Numbered from the stretch's first letter, positions 1-9,605 are shown. The stretch: 64,000 bases of DNA from Microthrixaceae bacterium (GCA_020845705.1 JADLFH010000028.1:1-64000), one strand, 5' to 3'. Numbers and translations are program-made. Notes: generated by a model from the letters alone, not told the origin.

Positions 1-28
1 GTTCGGGAGGGGTGCGGATCAACCACCC

Positions 29-78
29 AACCTGCGTACGAAACCGCCCCCAGCCGGCGAATCGGTACGCAAGTTCGG
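29..78. repeat. palindromic intergenic repeat, copy A
   Basis: Left arm AACCTGCGTAC (29-39) and right arm GTACGCAAGTT (65-75) are inverted copies with one mismatch, separated by a C-rich loop. It lies just beyond the 3' end of the MFS gene. Related copies are at about 42053, 43987, 44210 and 59862. Confidence 0.7.
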
Positions 79-90
79 AGTGTCGAGCCG

Positions 91-1737
91 TCAGTGGATG
101 ACGGGGCCCGCTTCGAGGACGCCCTCGTCGATCAGCTCTCCTGCCGCTCCCTCCTCGGCTGACGCTTCGGCTTGCGCTCCGGGGGGAACATCGTGGCCGG
201 CAGGCAGCAGGAACCAAGACGCAACCGCGGCCACCAACACCACGACGGCACCGCTGATCGCCGCGACGCTGAGGCCATCAACGAAGGCGTGCATCGCAGC
301 AGCGCTTACCGCCTTGCCCGCCTCGCCGAGCTCGGCGGCCACGCCGAGTGCACCCGCGAGGCCGTCACCTGCGATCTCCCGCACCGGCGCCGGAAGGTCC
401 TCGATCGACGGCGCCAGGTTCGACACGTATACCGAGCTCATCACCGAACCGAGGATCGCCACGCCGAGCGCACCACCGAGCTCGCGGGTGGTGTCGTTCA
501 TCGCGGAACCCACGCCGGCCTTGCCGAGGGGCACCGACGACATGATCAACGTGGTCAGAGGCGTCATCGACAAGGTCATTCCCACCGCCAGGGGGATGAC
601 CGACACGTAGATCATCGCCAGCGACGTATCCACGTCGAACCAGGAAAACACCCACAACCCGAGCGCGGTGACCGCGAGTCCGACAGGCACCACCCGGTGG
701 GCGCCGAAACGTGCCACCAACCCCGGGACCATCGGGGACAGGACCATCATGACCGCCGCCCACGGCAGCATCAGCAGACCCGAATCCAACGGTGAGTAGC
801 CCAACACCATCTGGAAGTACTGGGCGACCATGAAGAACGTGCCGAACATGGCGAAGAAGATGAGGGCCATGCCCGCCGAGGCGACGCTGAAGCGACGGTC
901 GCGGAACAGGCGCAGGTCGAGCATGGGGAACTCCGCCCGCATCTCCCAGAGAGCGAACCCCACCAGCGCCGTCACCGCCACCGCGAACACACCGATGGCG
1001 GACGGCGAAGTCCACCCCCAGTTCGGCGCTTCGATGATGGCGTAGACAAGCGCGCTGAGCCCCACGATCGACAAGAGAACACCCAACAGGTCGACAGGAT
1101 GCTCCTCGGGGTTCTTCGACTTCGGCACGAACACGGCGCCCAACACCATCGCGACGAGGATCACCGGCACGTTGACGAGGAACACCGAACCCCACCAGTA
1201 GTGGTTGAGGAGCCAACCCGAGATGATCGGTCCCAGCGCCGCGCCGGCACCTGAGATCCCGGCCCACACGGCAATCGCCTTCGGGCGTTCGTGGGAGGGG
1301 AACACGTTTGTGAGGATCGACAGGGTCGCCGGCATGACGAAGGCGGCCGCGACCCCCATGACAGCCCGCGACGCGATCACCAGGCCGGTGCTGTCGGCTG
1401 CGGTTGCGACCGCGGCGGACAGCAGAAACAGGCCGAGCCCGAACTGGAGGACCCCCTTTCGGCCGTAGCGGTCGCCCACGGTGCCCGCCGCGAACAGCAA
1501 TCCGGCGAAGACGAGCGAGTAGGCGTCGACCATCCACTGGAGTTGGCTGGTGGAGGCGTTCAGATCCTTCGCCAGCACCGGGATGGCCACGTTCAGGCTG
1601 GTGTTGCCGATGATGACGATCACGAGGCTGAGACACAGCACTCCCAGGATCGCCCAACGACGGTTCAAGACATCGGGATGGATCTCGTCGTCATGCATTG
1701 GGTGCTCCGATCCGGCGCCGGAGATCCCGACCACCAT
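91..1737 (-). CDS. MFS transporter, DHA2 (EmrB/QacA) family
   Basis: A polytopic inner-membrane drug/H+ antiporter of the 14-helix type; 548 aa is normal for DHA2 exporters. The MFS motif A is GDRYGRK at residues 88-94, and a glycine-rich motif C-like stretch (GISGAGAALGP) follows in helix 5. The C-terminal tail is hydrophilic and Glu/Ala-rich. Start: the ATG at 1737 has a GGAAGGGCGG ribosome site just upstream; an in-frame ATG at 1698 with GGAG nearby would remove 13 residues and begins closer to the conserved region. It is divergent from a TetR gene at 1909, a classic regulator/efflux arrangement, so repression by that TetR is likely (inference). The substrate cannot be read from the sequence. 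Confidence 0.9.
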   Translation of the reverse strand: MVVGISGAGSEHPMHDDEIHPDVLNRRWAILGVLCLSLVIVIIGNTSLNVAIPVLAKDLNASTSQLQWMVDAYSLVFAGLLFAAGTVGDRYGRKGVLQFGLGLFLLSAAVATAADSTGLVIASRAVMGVAAAFVMPATLSILTNVFPSHERPKAIAVWAGISGAGAALGPIISGWLLNHYWWGSVFLVNVPVILVAMVLGAVFVPKSKNPEEHPVDLLGVLLSIVGLSALVYAIIEAPNWGWTSPSAIGVFAVAVTALVGFALWEMRAEFPMLDLRLFRDRRFSVASAGMALIFFAMFGTFFMVAQYFQMVLGYSPLDSGLLMLPWAAVMMVLSPMVPGLVARFGAHRVVPVGLAVTALGLWVFSWFDVDTSLAMIYVSVIPLAVGMTLSMTPLTTLIMSSVPLGKAGVGSAMNDTTRELGGALGVAILGSVMSSVYVSNLAPSIEDLPAPVREIAGDGLAGALGVAAELGEAGKAVSAAAMHAFVDGLSVAAISGAVVVLVAAVASWFLLPAGHDVPPGAQAEASAEEGAAGELIDEGVLEAGPVIH

Positions 1738-1894
1738 CCGCCCTTCCGTGGGGCATTACGCGACACTGACGGAGCAGAACTGTATGACATGCAACAGAAA
1801 CCACACGGGCCAAGAAGTGGCACCGACCCTGTGAATCCTGTCACCTTCACCGCAGCCAACTGGCTGACAGCGGTTGCGCTGAACCTAATTCCGC

Positions 1895-1900
1895 TACGCT
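1895..1900 (+). promoter_or_regulatory. -10 hexamer TACGCT of tetR
   Basis: TACGCT ends 8 nt before the ATG at 1909 and no Shine-Dalgarno sequence intervenes, so a leaderless mRNA is likely. Confidence 0.45.
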
Positions 1901-1908
1901 GGCGTCCG

Positions 1909-2502
1909 ATGGCTCGCCCTCGTAGTGCATCCGCTCACGACGCCGCGGTACAGACCGCCACCGAGCTCCTCTTCGACCAAGGCGTCGAGGGCGTCACCTT
2001 CGAGGAGGTGGCCGCCCGTTCCGGAGTGGCGCGTTCCACCCTCTACCGACACTTCGGCTCCAAAGAGGCCCTGTTGGTGGCGGTTGCGGAGAGCTGCCTG
2101 ACCCCACACCCCACCCCCGACTCGGGTTCGCTCGAAGGCGACCTCCGCTACCTCTTCGAGCAGTTCCGCCTCGAGGATGAACAGCGGCGAACGCTCGACC
2201 TGTTCGCGATCCTCCTCGATGCAGCCCAGCGCAACGCTGAGCTCCAAGCGCTCCTCGACGCACTGATCGAGGAGAGACGGCGACCGCTGCGAACGGTGGT
2301 GCAACTCGCTCAGCTCCGCGGTGAGGTTCATCCCGACTTCGATCTCGACACGGCCCTCGCGCTCATCATCGGGCCGTTCACGCATCAGCGCCTGATAGAC
2401 CGTGCCGAGACCGACAGTGCGTTCGTCGAGGCGATCCTCACCGCCGTGATCGCGGGACTCCACGCATCCGCCGAGCGAGGGTCGCAACGGCCGGTCGCCT
2501 GA
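1909..2502 (+). CDS. TetR family transcriptional regulator
   Basis: A 197-aa TetR repressor: an N-terminal helix-turn-helix (FEEVAARSGVARSTLYRHFG, about residues 24-45), then a helical ligand-binding/dimerisation half. The ATG at 1909 was chosen because the TetR fold begins right after it and a TANNNT box lies 8 nt upstream; the reading frame is open further upstream but that part reads as antisense of the MFS gene. It is divergent from the MFS exporter (171 bp gap) and sits 30 bp before the acetone carboxylase genes on the same strand, so it could control the exporter, the carboxylase operon, or both. The ligand is unknown. Confidence 0.88.
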   Translation: MARPRSASAHDAAVQTATELLFDQGVEGVTFEEVAARSGVARSTLYRHFGSKEALLVAVAESCLTPHPTPDSGSLEGDLRYLFEQFRLEDEQRRTLDLFAILLDAAQRNAELQALLDALIEERRRPLRTVVQLAQLRGEVHPDFDLDTALALIIGPFTHQRLIDRAETDSAFVEAILTAVIAGLHASAERGSQRPVA

Positions 2503-2532
2503 GGCGCCGGGGAGAAACCCAAGGGGGATCGG

Positions 2533-4692
2533 ATGGCCGCAACCAACGGGTCCGGCGGAGCGCAGATCGTCGCGTGTGACGCCGGGGGCACCATGACCGA
2601 CGTGATCGTGGTCGACCGCGACGGCAGCTTCGCCATCGGCAAGGCCGCCACCACCCCCGGCGACCAGGCCGCCGGGTTCTGCGAGGCGCTCGACGAGGCG
2701 TTGGGCACCCCTGGGGGGTCACCCGCGTCGCTCGCTGCCATCGAGGCGTGCGTGTACTCCGGCACGTCGATGCTCAACGCCCTGCTCACCGGCACAGGCC
2801 GCCGTGTCGGGGTGATCACCCGCCGAGGCGAGGAGGACATCTTCCTCCACCAGCGCAGCCGCCAGAGCTGGGCGGGCTACGGCCACGCGGACGTGCTGCA
2901 CCACGTGGCGCATCACCGACCCGACCCCCTGGTGCCCCGCCGGCTCGTCAAGGGGGTCGAGGGCCGCATCGACATGTTCGGTGTCGAGGCGATCCCGCTC
3001 TACGAGCACGACGTGCGCACCGCGGTCGCCGAGCTGCTCGACGACGGCGTCGAGGCGATCGCGGTGTGTCTCATGTACTCCTACATGAACCCGTCCCACG
3101 AACAGCGGGTCGCGGAGATCGCCGCGGAGGTCATCGCCGAGGCCGGCGACCCGCCCGTCACCCTGCACCTGTCCCACGAGTTGGCCCCGATCATCCGCGA
3201 GCACGGCCGGCTCAACACCGTGGTGCTGCACGCCGCGGCGGCTGAGCCGTCACGGGCGCAGCTCCTGCGGATCGAGGCCGCGCTCCACGGACGCGACTAC
3301 CCCCATCCCCTACAGGTGCTGCTGTCCCACGGCGGCGTCGCCGACATCCGCTACCAGCGCCTCCACGAGTCCACCTTCAGCGGGCCCATCGGCGGCCTGT
3401 TGGGCGCCAGGTACCTGTCGTCGGTCACCGGCGTCGACAACTGGGTGTGCGCGGACATGGGCGGAACCAGCTTCGACGTGGGCCTCATCATGGCGGGCGA
3501 GCCGATGATCGACCGCGAGGTCACCGTCACCCGGCGGATCTTCAACCTGCCGACCCTCGTGATGGACACCGTCGGCGCCGGCATGGGCATGTTCGTGAGC
3601 GTCGACCCCCTCACGGGGCGCATCACCCTCGGCCCCGAATCCGCGGGCGCGGATCCCGGGCCGGTCTCCTACGGGCGGGGCAACGACACACCCACGGTCA
3701 TGGACTGCGCGCTCATCTGCGGGCTGTTGAACCCGCGCAACTACCTGGGCGGCAAGGTGGTCCTCGACGTGGACCGCGCCCTCAAGGCTCTGCGCGAGCA
3801 GTGCGCGGACCGCCTCCGCATCGACGCCCACGACCTCGCGGAGGGCGTGTTGGAGCTTGTCGCCAGCTCCATGCGCGAGCACATCCGCACGGTGCTGTCC
3901 ACCCGCGGGTTCTCCGCCGCCGACTACGACCTGTTGGCCTACGGCGGCGCCGGGCCGCTGCTGATGGCCGCGTACACCTCCGGCCTGCCGTTCCGCGGCG
4001 TGGTCACCGTGCCGTGGGCGGCGGGATTCTCGGCGTTCGGCGCCGCCGCGGTCGACCTCAGCCACCGCTACCAGAAGTCCACCGGCATCATCGTCCCCGA
4101 CGGCGCGGACGACGGCTGGAAGGCCGCGATGGGCACGATGGTGAACGCCGGGTGGGACGAGCTGGAAGCCCGCGCCAGCGAAGACCTCCGCGCCGAAGGG
4201 CTGAGCTGGGACGACGCGACGGTGGTGCCGATCGCGTACGTCCGCTACGGCGGCCAGCTCGAGGACCTCGAGGTAGCGTCCCCCGTGCGACGGATCGACT
4301 CCGCCGCCGACATGGACGCGCTCACCGACGCGTTCGAGGACCTCTACCGGCGGATCTACGCGCAGGTCGCCACCCACCGCCAAGCCGGGTTCCAGATCTT
4401 CGACCTCGGCCTCACCGTGACGATCCCCAAGGTGAAGCCGCACCTGGTGCGCCGCGACGTCGAAGGACCCGCGCCACCGCCCGAAGCGGTCCTGGGCACG
4501 CGGGACGTGTACCACGGCGGGCGCCGGCAGCCCGCCACCATCTACGACATGGACGCCCTGCGACCGGGCAACCGCATCAGCGGGATCGCCGTGGTCGAAG
4601 CACCCGCCACCACGATGTTCGTTCCTCCCGACCACCACGTGCGCGTCGACGAATGGTCGATGCTGTGGCTCACCGCTGGAGACCAGACATGA
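2533..4692 (+). CDS. acxA: acetone carboxylase beta subunit (HyuA/oxoprolinase-like)
   Basis: A 719-aa member of the hydantoinase A / 5-oxoprolinase family, the length of known acetone carboxylase beta subunits. An ASKHA-type phosphate loop is visible at the N-terminus (CDAGGTMTD, about residues 15-23). A second glycine-rich signature (ADMGGTSFDVG) lies near residue 310. In the family this subunit activates substrates with ATP; acetone carboxylase makes acetoacetate from acetone and bicarbonate in the cytoplasm. AAGGGGGATCGG precedes the ATG. The stop overlaps the next start as ATGA. The assignment rests mainly on the downstream gamma subunit, which hydantoinases and oxoprolinases lack. A related ketone carboxylase remains possible. 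Confidence 0.85.
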   Translation: MAATNGSGGAQIVACDAGGTMTDVIVVDRDGSFAIGKAATTPGDQAAGFCEALDEALGTPGGSPASLAAIEACVYSGTSMLNALLTGTGRRVGVITRRGEEDIFLHQRSRQSWAGYGHADVLHHVAHHRPDPLVPRRLVKGVEGRIDMFGVEAIPLYEHDVRTAVAELLDDGVEAIAVCLMYSYMNPSHEQRVAEIAAEVIAEAGDPPVTLHLSHELAPIIREHGRLNTVVLHAAAAEPSRAQLLRIEAALHGRDYPHPLQVLLSHGGVADIRYQRLHESTFSGPIGGLLGARYLSSVTGVDNWVCADMGGTSFDVGLIMAGEPMIDREVTVTRRIFNLPTLVMDTVGAGMGMFVSVDPLTGRITLGPESAGADPGPVSYGRGNDTPTVMDCALICGLLNPRNYLGGKVVLDVDRALKALREQCADRLRIDAHDLAEGVLELVASSMREHIRTVLSTRGFSAADYDLLAYGGAGPLLMAAYTSGLPFRGVVTVPWAAGFSAFGAAAVDLSHRYQKSTGIIVPDGADDGWKAAMGTMVNAGWDELEARASEDLRAEGLSWDDATVVPIAYVRYGGQLEDLEVASPVRRIDSAADMDALTDAFEDLYRRIYAQVATHRQAGFQIFDLGLTVTIPKVKPHLVRRDVEGPAPPPEAVLGTRDVYHGGRRQPATIYDMDALRPGNRISGIAVVEAPATTMFVPPDHHVRVDEWSMLWLTAGDQT

Positions 4693-6953
4693 CCACGCTG
4701 GAGAACCGACCCGACTCCGACCGCCGCGGCGACGACGGCACCGATACCGGGAGGCGGGGCCTGGGCGAGGGCGGCGCGACCCTCGCCGAGATGCTGGCGC
4801 AACGCCGCCGCCAGCTCACCGAGACCGGCTGCTACGCGGGCATCACCGACCCCCACGTCCTCGCGGAGGACCCGGTGCGAGCCGAGCTGTTCCACTCGCG
4901 GATCATGGCCGCGCTCATCGCGGGACGCGAGACCACCCGGTTGGTCTCTGCGTCGCCCTTCGTGCGGGAGGTGGCCGAGTTGGCCATCGGCATCTACACC
5001 CCCGAGGGCGACAACATCGCCCAGTCGATCGGCATACAGGTGCACATCCGCTGCATGGGCGAGGTGGTGCAGTGGATGATCGAACACGACTACGAGCACG
5101 CGGTGGGCATCGAGGCGGGCGACATCTTCTGGTGCAACGACCCCTCCGTCGCCGGCCTGCACCCCGCGGACGTCTACGACCTGCTGCCGGTGTTCCACGA
5201 CGGCGAGCTGATCGCGTGGGTGTGCACCGTCACCATGGAGATGGACATCGGCGCGGTGAGCCCCGGCTGCATGCCGATCGCGAACGTGGAGCGGGCCACC
5301 GACGGGATCCGCTTCGTGGCCGAGAAGGTCGGTACCGAAGGTCGGCTCCGCCACGACATCGAGCTGAAGATCCAATACAGCCTCGACATGAGCGACATCT
5401 TCCTGCTGGACCGCAAGGGGGCGACCGCCGCGAACCTCAAGGTGGCCGACGAGATCGGCCGCATGATCGGGGAGTTCGGGCTCGACTACTTCAAGACGGC
5501 TACCCGCGAACTGATCGAGGTGGAGCGCCGCAACCAGATCGCCCGGCTCCGTCAGCGCACCGTACCGGGCCGCTACCGCAACGTGGTGCCACTCGAGTAC
5601 TACATGGCCGATCAGCCCGTGTCGTGGTTGCCGGCGCGCAAGGACCACATCCGCCTGGTTCCGATCGAGATGCGCATCGACGGCGACGGGGCGCTCACAC
5701 TGGACTTCGAGGGCGCCGGCGAATGGGGCTGGCACCCCTTCAACGCCACGCCGTCGGGCATGTGGGGCGGCTTCGCGTTCACCCTCGTGCAGTCGATCGC
5801 GTACGACGGCCGTGCCAACCTCGGGTCGCTGCTGCCGGTCGACCTACGACTTCCGCTGGGCTCGGTGCTCAACCCCGAGGACGTGAGGCCGCTCGCCACC
5901 GCGTCCATCTGGGCGCCGGTGATCGACATCTTCAGCCTGTGGTGCGCCATGGCGTCCAACGCGTTCTTCATGCGGGGCTTCCGCGAGGAGATGTTCACCT
6001 ACCGCGGCGGCAGCGGCATGCAGATGGCCGGCTACGACCAGTACGGGATGCGCCGGCCACTGCTCGCGGCGCCCACCGGCAACTTCGGTTCGGGCGCGAC
6101 GGGCGTGTGCGACGGCATCGACGCCGGCGGCTCGCTGATCACCGCCGAGATAGACCTGGGCAACGCCGAGATCTGGGAGTGCTTCATGCCCTATCTCGAC
6201 CTCGGCCGCCGCCTGGAGCCGTACTCGGTGGGGTGGGGCCGGTTCCGATCGGGAGCGTGCGTGCCGACCGCCGCGATGCTGCACCGCTCCACCCAGACGA
6301 TCGCGGCCGGCGTGGTGGGCGGCGCGGCGGAGTTCATCCTTCCCAACGTCGGGCTGGGCGGTGGGTATCCGGGCGGCAAGCGGTTCAACGTCGTCATGCG
6401 CGACACCGACGTCCCGGCACGCATCGAACGGCGCGAGCCGCTGTTCCACGAACTCGGCCACCCCGCGCACCCCACCTACGAGATGCTCGACGCCGAGGTG
6501 ACCCACCCCCATCACATGGCGCCGCCGATGGAGGTGAACGACCACGACATCCTCGTGACCGCGATCGGTTCGCCCGGCGGCTACGGCGACCCGATCGAAC
6601 GTGACCTCGACGCCATCCGCGTCGATCTCGACGACGGTCTCGCGGATCGCCAGATCGCCGAGGACGTCTACTGCGCCGAGGTCGAATTCGACGATGCGGC
6701 CAAGGAGTGGCGGGTCGACCCGCAGGGTTCCGCACGGCGACGCGACGCGAAGCGTGCCGAACGCCTCGCCCGCGCGGTCCCCGTGGAGGACTGGTGGCGG
6801 CGCAGCCGCCGGAGGCTGCTGGACCACGACATCGACCCGATGCTGTCGGAGATGTACGCGTCGAGCATGCGGCTGAGCGAGCCTTTCACCACGGAGTTCA
6901 AGGAGTTCTGGGCGTTGCCTGAGGATTGGACACCAGGGGAGGGCCGGCCATGA
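4689..6953 (+). CDS. acxB: acetone carboxylase alpha subunit (HyuB-like)
   Basis: A 754-aa hydantoinase B family protein, close to the size of acetone carboxylase alpha subunits. The reading frame is open far upstream, but the real start is the ATG at 4689, which overlaps the acxA stop as ATGA; the residues before it are only a shadow of acxA. Family knowledge: the alpha subunit carries the metal site where the enolate of the activated ketone meets the carboxylating species. The first 40 residues are polar and Asp/Gly/Arg-rich, and the conserved fold begins near GATLAEMLAQRR. Its own stop overlaps acxC as ATGA, so all three subunits are translationally coupled. Confidence 0.85.
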   Translation: MTTLENRPDSDRRGDDGTDTGRRGLGEGGATLAEMLAQRRRQLTETGCYAGITDPHVLAEDPVRAELFHSRIMAALIAGRETTRLVSASPFVREVAELAIGIYTPEGDNIAQSIGIQVHIRCMGEVVQWMIEHDYEHAVGIEAGDIFWCNDPSVAGLHPADVYDLLPVFHDGELIAWVCTVTMEMDIGAVSPGCMPIANVERATDGIRFVAEKVGTEGRLRHDIELKIQYSLDMSDIFLLDRKGATAANLKVADEIGRMIGEFGLDYFKTATRELIEVERRNQIARLRQRTVPGRYRNVVPLEYYMADQPVSWLPARKDHIRLVPIEMRIDGDGALTLDFEGAGEWGWHPFNATPSGMWGGFAFTLVQSIAYDGRANLGSLLPVDLRLPLGSVLNPEDVRPLATASIWAPVIDIFSLWCAMASNAFFMRGFREEMFTYRGGSGMQMAGYDQYGMRRPLLAAPTGNFGSGATGVCDGIDAGGSLITAEIDLGNAEIWECFMPYLDLGRRLEPYSVGWGRFRSGACVPTAAMLHRSTQTIAAGVVGGAAEFILPNVGLGGGYPGGKRFNVVMRDTDVPARIERREPLFHELGHPAHPTYEMLDAEVTHPHHMAPPMEVNDHDILVTAIGSPGGYGDPIERDLDAIRVDLDDGLADRQIAEDVYCAEVEFDDAAKEWRVDPQGSARRRDAKRAERLARAVPVEDWWRRSRRRLLDHDIDPMLSEMYASSMRLSEPFTTEFKEFWALPEDWTPGEGRP

Positions 6954-7498
6954 GCGTGTCGAAGGACGACCTGCGCGACCTGTACGCGGGGCGGCTCGGA
7001 TGGGACAAGACCAAGGCAATCATCAGCGGCCCCAAGGACGACGACCGCTTCGAGACCGCTGTCGAGGTGCTCCAGGAGCAGGTGTCGTGGCCCGAGCGGA
7101 TCCTCATGCCGCTGCGCGAGCACCTCTACGTCGTCGAGTCCGGCGGCGAACGGGTCGTCAAGTGCGACTGCGGTCATGAGTTCGGCGACTGGCGCCGCAA
7201 CTGGAAGCTCTCCGCCCTCATCATCGCCCGCGACGACGAGGCGTCCCTGGAGGAGATCTACCCCGGCCTGCGCCGCCCCGACCCCGCCCTCTGTGAGGTG
7301 CGCGAGTTCATCTGCCCGGGTTGCGGATCGCTACTCGACGTGGAGAGCGTGCCGGTGGGATGCCCGATCGTGTTCGACGCGCTACCCGATCTCGACACGT
7401 TCTACGCGGAGTGGCTGGGTCGCCCACTCCAGGGCGTTCGGCGCTGCGAGGACCTGACCCACGAGATCACCTCTCGTTGGGGCCAGGCCGAGCTGTAG
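6950..7498 (+). CDS. acxC: acetone carboxylase gamma subunit
   Basis: A 182-aa small subunit; known gamma subunits are about 165-170 aa and bind zinc. Cys72 and Cys74 (KCDCGHEFGDW) and Cys122 and Cys125 (ICPGCGS) form a plausible zinc site. The ATG at 6950 overlaps the acxB stop and has GGGGAGGG upstream; a longer frame from 6926 would run into acxB. The gene is the most diagnostic member of the trio, because it separates acetone-type carboxylases from oxoprolinases and hydantoinases. The operon ends here: the next gene is convergent, 14 bp away. Confidence 0.87.
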   Translation: MSVSKDDLRDLYAGRLGWDKTKAIISGPKDDDRFETAVEVLQEQVSWPERILMPLREHLYVVESGGERVVKCDCGHEFGDWRRNWKLSALIIARDDEASLEEIYPGLRRPDPALCEVREFICPGCGSLLDVESVPVGCPIVFDALPDLDTFYAEWLGRPLQGVRRCEDLTHEITSRWGQAEL

Positions 7499-7512
7499 CC
7501 GACCGCCGACCC

Positions 7513-8934
7513 TCAGCGTCGACGTGGGCCGTACAGCACCAGCAGGCCCCCGAAGCCGAGGGCCATCAGGGCCAAACCGACCGGCTGGTCGACACCCGCC
7601 CCGGTGCGGGCCAATGCCGATTCGCTCGCGGCCACGGTGTGGGAGGCAGTCGAGGACGCCACCTCCACCGGCGTAGGGGATGTCACGGTGGTTGTGCTGA
7701 GCGCGGGGGTAGTTGTTGAAGTGGTTGACGGAGCCGACGTTGTCGATGTCGAGGTGGTCGAGGACGTGGTGGAGGTCGACGTGGTCGATGACGTGGTGGA
7801 GGTCGAGGAGGTCGTTGCGCTCGACGACTCCGCGGCGCCGATCTGGCCCATCACCGGCGCCCCGAACGCCAGCATCGCCTGGCTGGTTGCGCGCCGCCAC
7901 TGGTCTCGGGACAGATTCCCGATCCCATCGGCAGCACCTTGCGCTGCAAAGGGGTCGTAGGCGATCGCACCCGGATCGCTGCCACCTGAAGGGCGTTGCA
8001 ACGCTGCGATCCAACCCGCTGCGCTGTCGGCAGCGGTGAGCCGTCCCGCCGCGCGAAGTGCCTGGGCGGCCAGGCCGGTGGAGTTGGAGTTCGGTGTTGC
8101 CGTCGGGCCGGTTCCCTTGAAGGAACCATCAGCCGCTTGGGCGCCGACCAGCCACCCGATGGCCCTCGAGAGGGCGTCGGTCACCGCGGTTGTCCGTTCA
8201 ACGACGAGCAACGACTGGATCGCCATCGAGGTGGCGTCGGTATCGATCTTGGAATCCTCCACGCAGGACCCTGCCGCCGAGGTCAGGCGGAACCCGCCTG
8301 ATGGGCACTGCTGGGCCAGCAGGAAGTTGGCCACTTGGGCGGGCACTCCCCCCTCAGTCCGGCTCAGCGCCGCTACCGCCAGCGACTGCGTGAAGGTGCT
8401 GCTGGTATCAACATCGTGAGGGTTGAGGTCCGCGACCCGACCCGCATCAGGCCCACTCGACACGACCAGGCCCCGGATCTGCGACTCGACAGCGGCGCGC
8501 TCGGCGACGGGCCGGTCGGTGCCGGCAGCGACGAGGAGCAGCTTCGCCGTCGGCCCCGCGAGCCTCACCCCGGCGAAGTCACCCTCGATCTCGTCCCAGG
8601 TGCTGAAGGCATCCCGCCCTTCCCACAGGGCCTGCGCGGCAGCAGCGGCCACCGGGTTGCCGCGCCCCTCTGCTGCGGTGATCGCCAGGATTGCATCCGC
8701 GGTCAGGCCCCAGTCGGTCTGGCCGAGGTGGTCGAGGCGGTTGCCGCCGGCCTGAAGCTCCGCGGCAAGCCATGCGGCCCCGGCGCGCGCCGGCGCGTCG
8801 TCCACGGCAGCACCAACCGCGCCGACACCGCCCAGCGAGCCGATCGCCGTGGCCGCCAACACCGCCAGACAGCCCGCAACGGTTGCCCTCCTCCGAAACC
8901 CGAGCCTTCCAATAGAGAACCGGCGATGACCCAT
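7513..8934 (-). CDS. secreted prenyltransferase/squalene-oxidase-repeat protein with LARTG cell-wall sorting signal
   Basis: A 473-aa exported protein. The N-terminus has Arg residues followed by a hydrophobic stretch ending near GAVGAA, a Sec-type signal. The body carries alpha-alpha toroid repeats (for example QTDWGLTADAILAI and QQCPSGGFRL), as in the prenyltransferase/squalene oxidase repeat family. A long Ser/Thr linker follows, then LARTG at 441-445, a hydrophobic segment and RRR, which is a sortase sorting signal of the LAXTG type preferred by class E sortases. No catalytic DxDD of squalene cyclases is seen, so it is probably a surface binding protein. The ATG at 8934 has GGGAGTGGGAAG upstream. 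Ligand unknown. Confidence 0.8.
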   Translation of the reverse strand: MGHRRFSIGRLGFRRRATVAGCLAVLAATAIGSLGGVGAVGAAVDDAPARAGAAWLAAELQAGGNRLDHLGQTDWGLTADAILAITAAEGRGNPVAAAAAQALWEGRDAFSTWDEIEGDFAGVRLAGPTAKLLLVAAGTDRPVAERAAVESQIRGLVVSSGPDAGRVADLNPHDVDTSSTFTQSLAVAALSRTEGGVPAQVANFLLAQQCPSGGFRLTSAAGSCVEDSKIDTDATSMAIQSLLVVERTTAVTDALSRAIGWLVGAQAADGSFKGTGPTATPNSNSTGLAAQALRAAGRLTAADSAAGWIAALQRPSGGSDPGAIAYDPFAAQGAADGIGNLSRDQWRRATSQAMLAFGAPVMGQIGAAESSSATTSSTSTTSSTTSTSTTSSTTSTSTTSAPSTTSTTTPALSTTTVTSPTPVEVASSTASHTVAASESALARTGAGVDQPVGLALMALGFGGLLVLYGPRRR

Positions 8935-9011
8935 CCTGGCAGCTTCCCACTCCCGAACCGGGCGAGAAAAGCGCCCGGAACGGGTGCCCTCTTCGCCCGG
9001 TTCGGAGGGGT

Positions 9012-9605
9012 TCAGGCTTCGATGGCCGCGGCGAAGACCGCCGCCACGTCGTCGGCGTAGGTCAGCGCCGCGGTGCGGTCCACCTGCACCATCGCCACCA
9101 GAAGTGACAACACGATCGCCACCACACCGTTGCCGATCACAACCGGGTCGATGTCCGCACGCACGACACCGGCGGCCTGTTCGCTTCTCAGCCGCTCGGC
9201 AATGGCCTTGCGCAGCTCCTCCAGGGCGGGAATGCCCATCACCCGATCGGTCACCTCCGGCTCGAGACCGGAGAGAAGTCGCCTCGCCAACGGATGTCGC
9301 TCCACCGAGTCGATCAGCGTGAACACCAGGCTGCGGCGCCATTCCTCGAGAGATGGGCCTTCCAGCACCGACAGGCCTTCGTGGATCACAGCGGCGGCAT
9401 CCTCGTCGATCGCGGCAAGGAAGAGCGCCTCCTTGTTGGGGAAGTATGCGTATGCGGCTGTGCCACTCACCCCGGCCTCCCGGGCGATGTCGGCAACCGA
9501 CGTCGCCCGGAATCCGTCACGTCCGAAGCGCTCGATCGCTGCGACGAGAATCGCACGTCGCGTCTGCTCGCCCTTGGTGATCACCTTCGCCGTCACGCAC
9601 GTCAT
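9012..9605 (-). CDS. TetR family transcriptional regulator
   Basis: A 197-aa TetR repressor with a clear N-terminal DNA-binding domain (TSVADIAREAGVSGTAAYAYF, about residues 35-55) and a helical C-terminal half with a hydrophobic IVLSLLVAMV segment. It is divergent from the metal-dependent hydrolase gene at 9660. The 54-bp gap holds an imperfect 19-bp palindrome at 9623-9641 that overlaps the start of the hydrolase promoter, so autoregulation and control of the hydrolase/monooxygenase/SDR operon is the natural reading (inference). Confidence 0.88.
   Translation of the reverse strand: MTCVTAKVITKGEQTRRAILVAAIERFGRDGFRATSVADIAREAGVSGTAAYAYFPNKEALFLAAIDEDAAAVIHEGLSVLEGPSLEEWRRSLVFTLIDSVERHPLARRLLSGLEPEVTDRVMGIPALEELRKAIAERLRSEQAAGVVRADIDPVVIGNGVVAIVLSLLVAMVQVDRTAALTYADDVAAVFAAAIEA

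Noticed and set aside
80-610. Long forward frames opposite the MFS gene
   Set aside because: They are antisense shadows in GC-rich DNA; similar frames lie opposite nearly every gene here.
1738-1908. Clear operator between the MFS and TetR genes
   Set aside because: Only short inverted pairs (such as GTGA-N6-TCAC near 1833) were found, too weak to call.
2533-7498. 5-oxoprolinase, hydantoinase or acetophenone carboxylase
   Set aside because: Oxoprolinase and hydantoinase lack the zinc-type gamma subunit, and acetophenone carboxylase has more subunits than the three genes found.
7513-8934. Squalene or terpene cyclase
   Set aside because: Toroid repeats are present but the catalytic DxDD motif is not, and the protein is exported with a cell-wall sorting tail.
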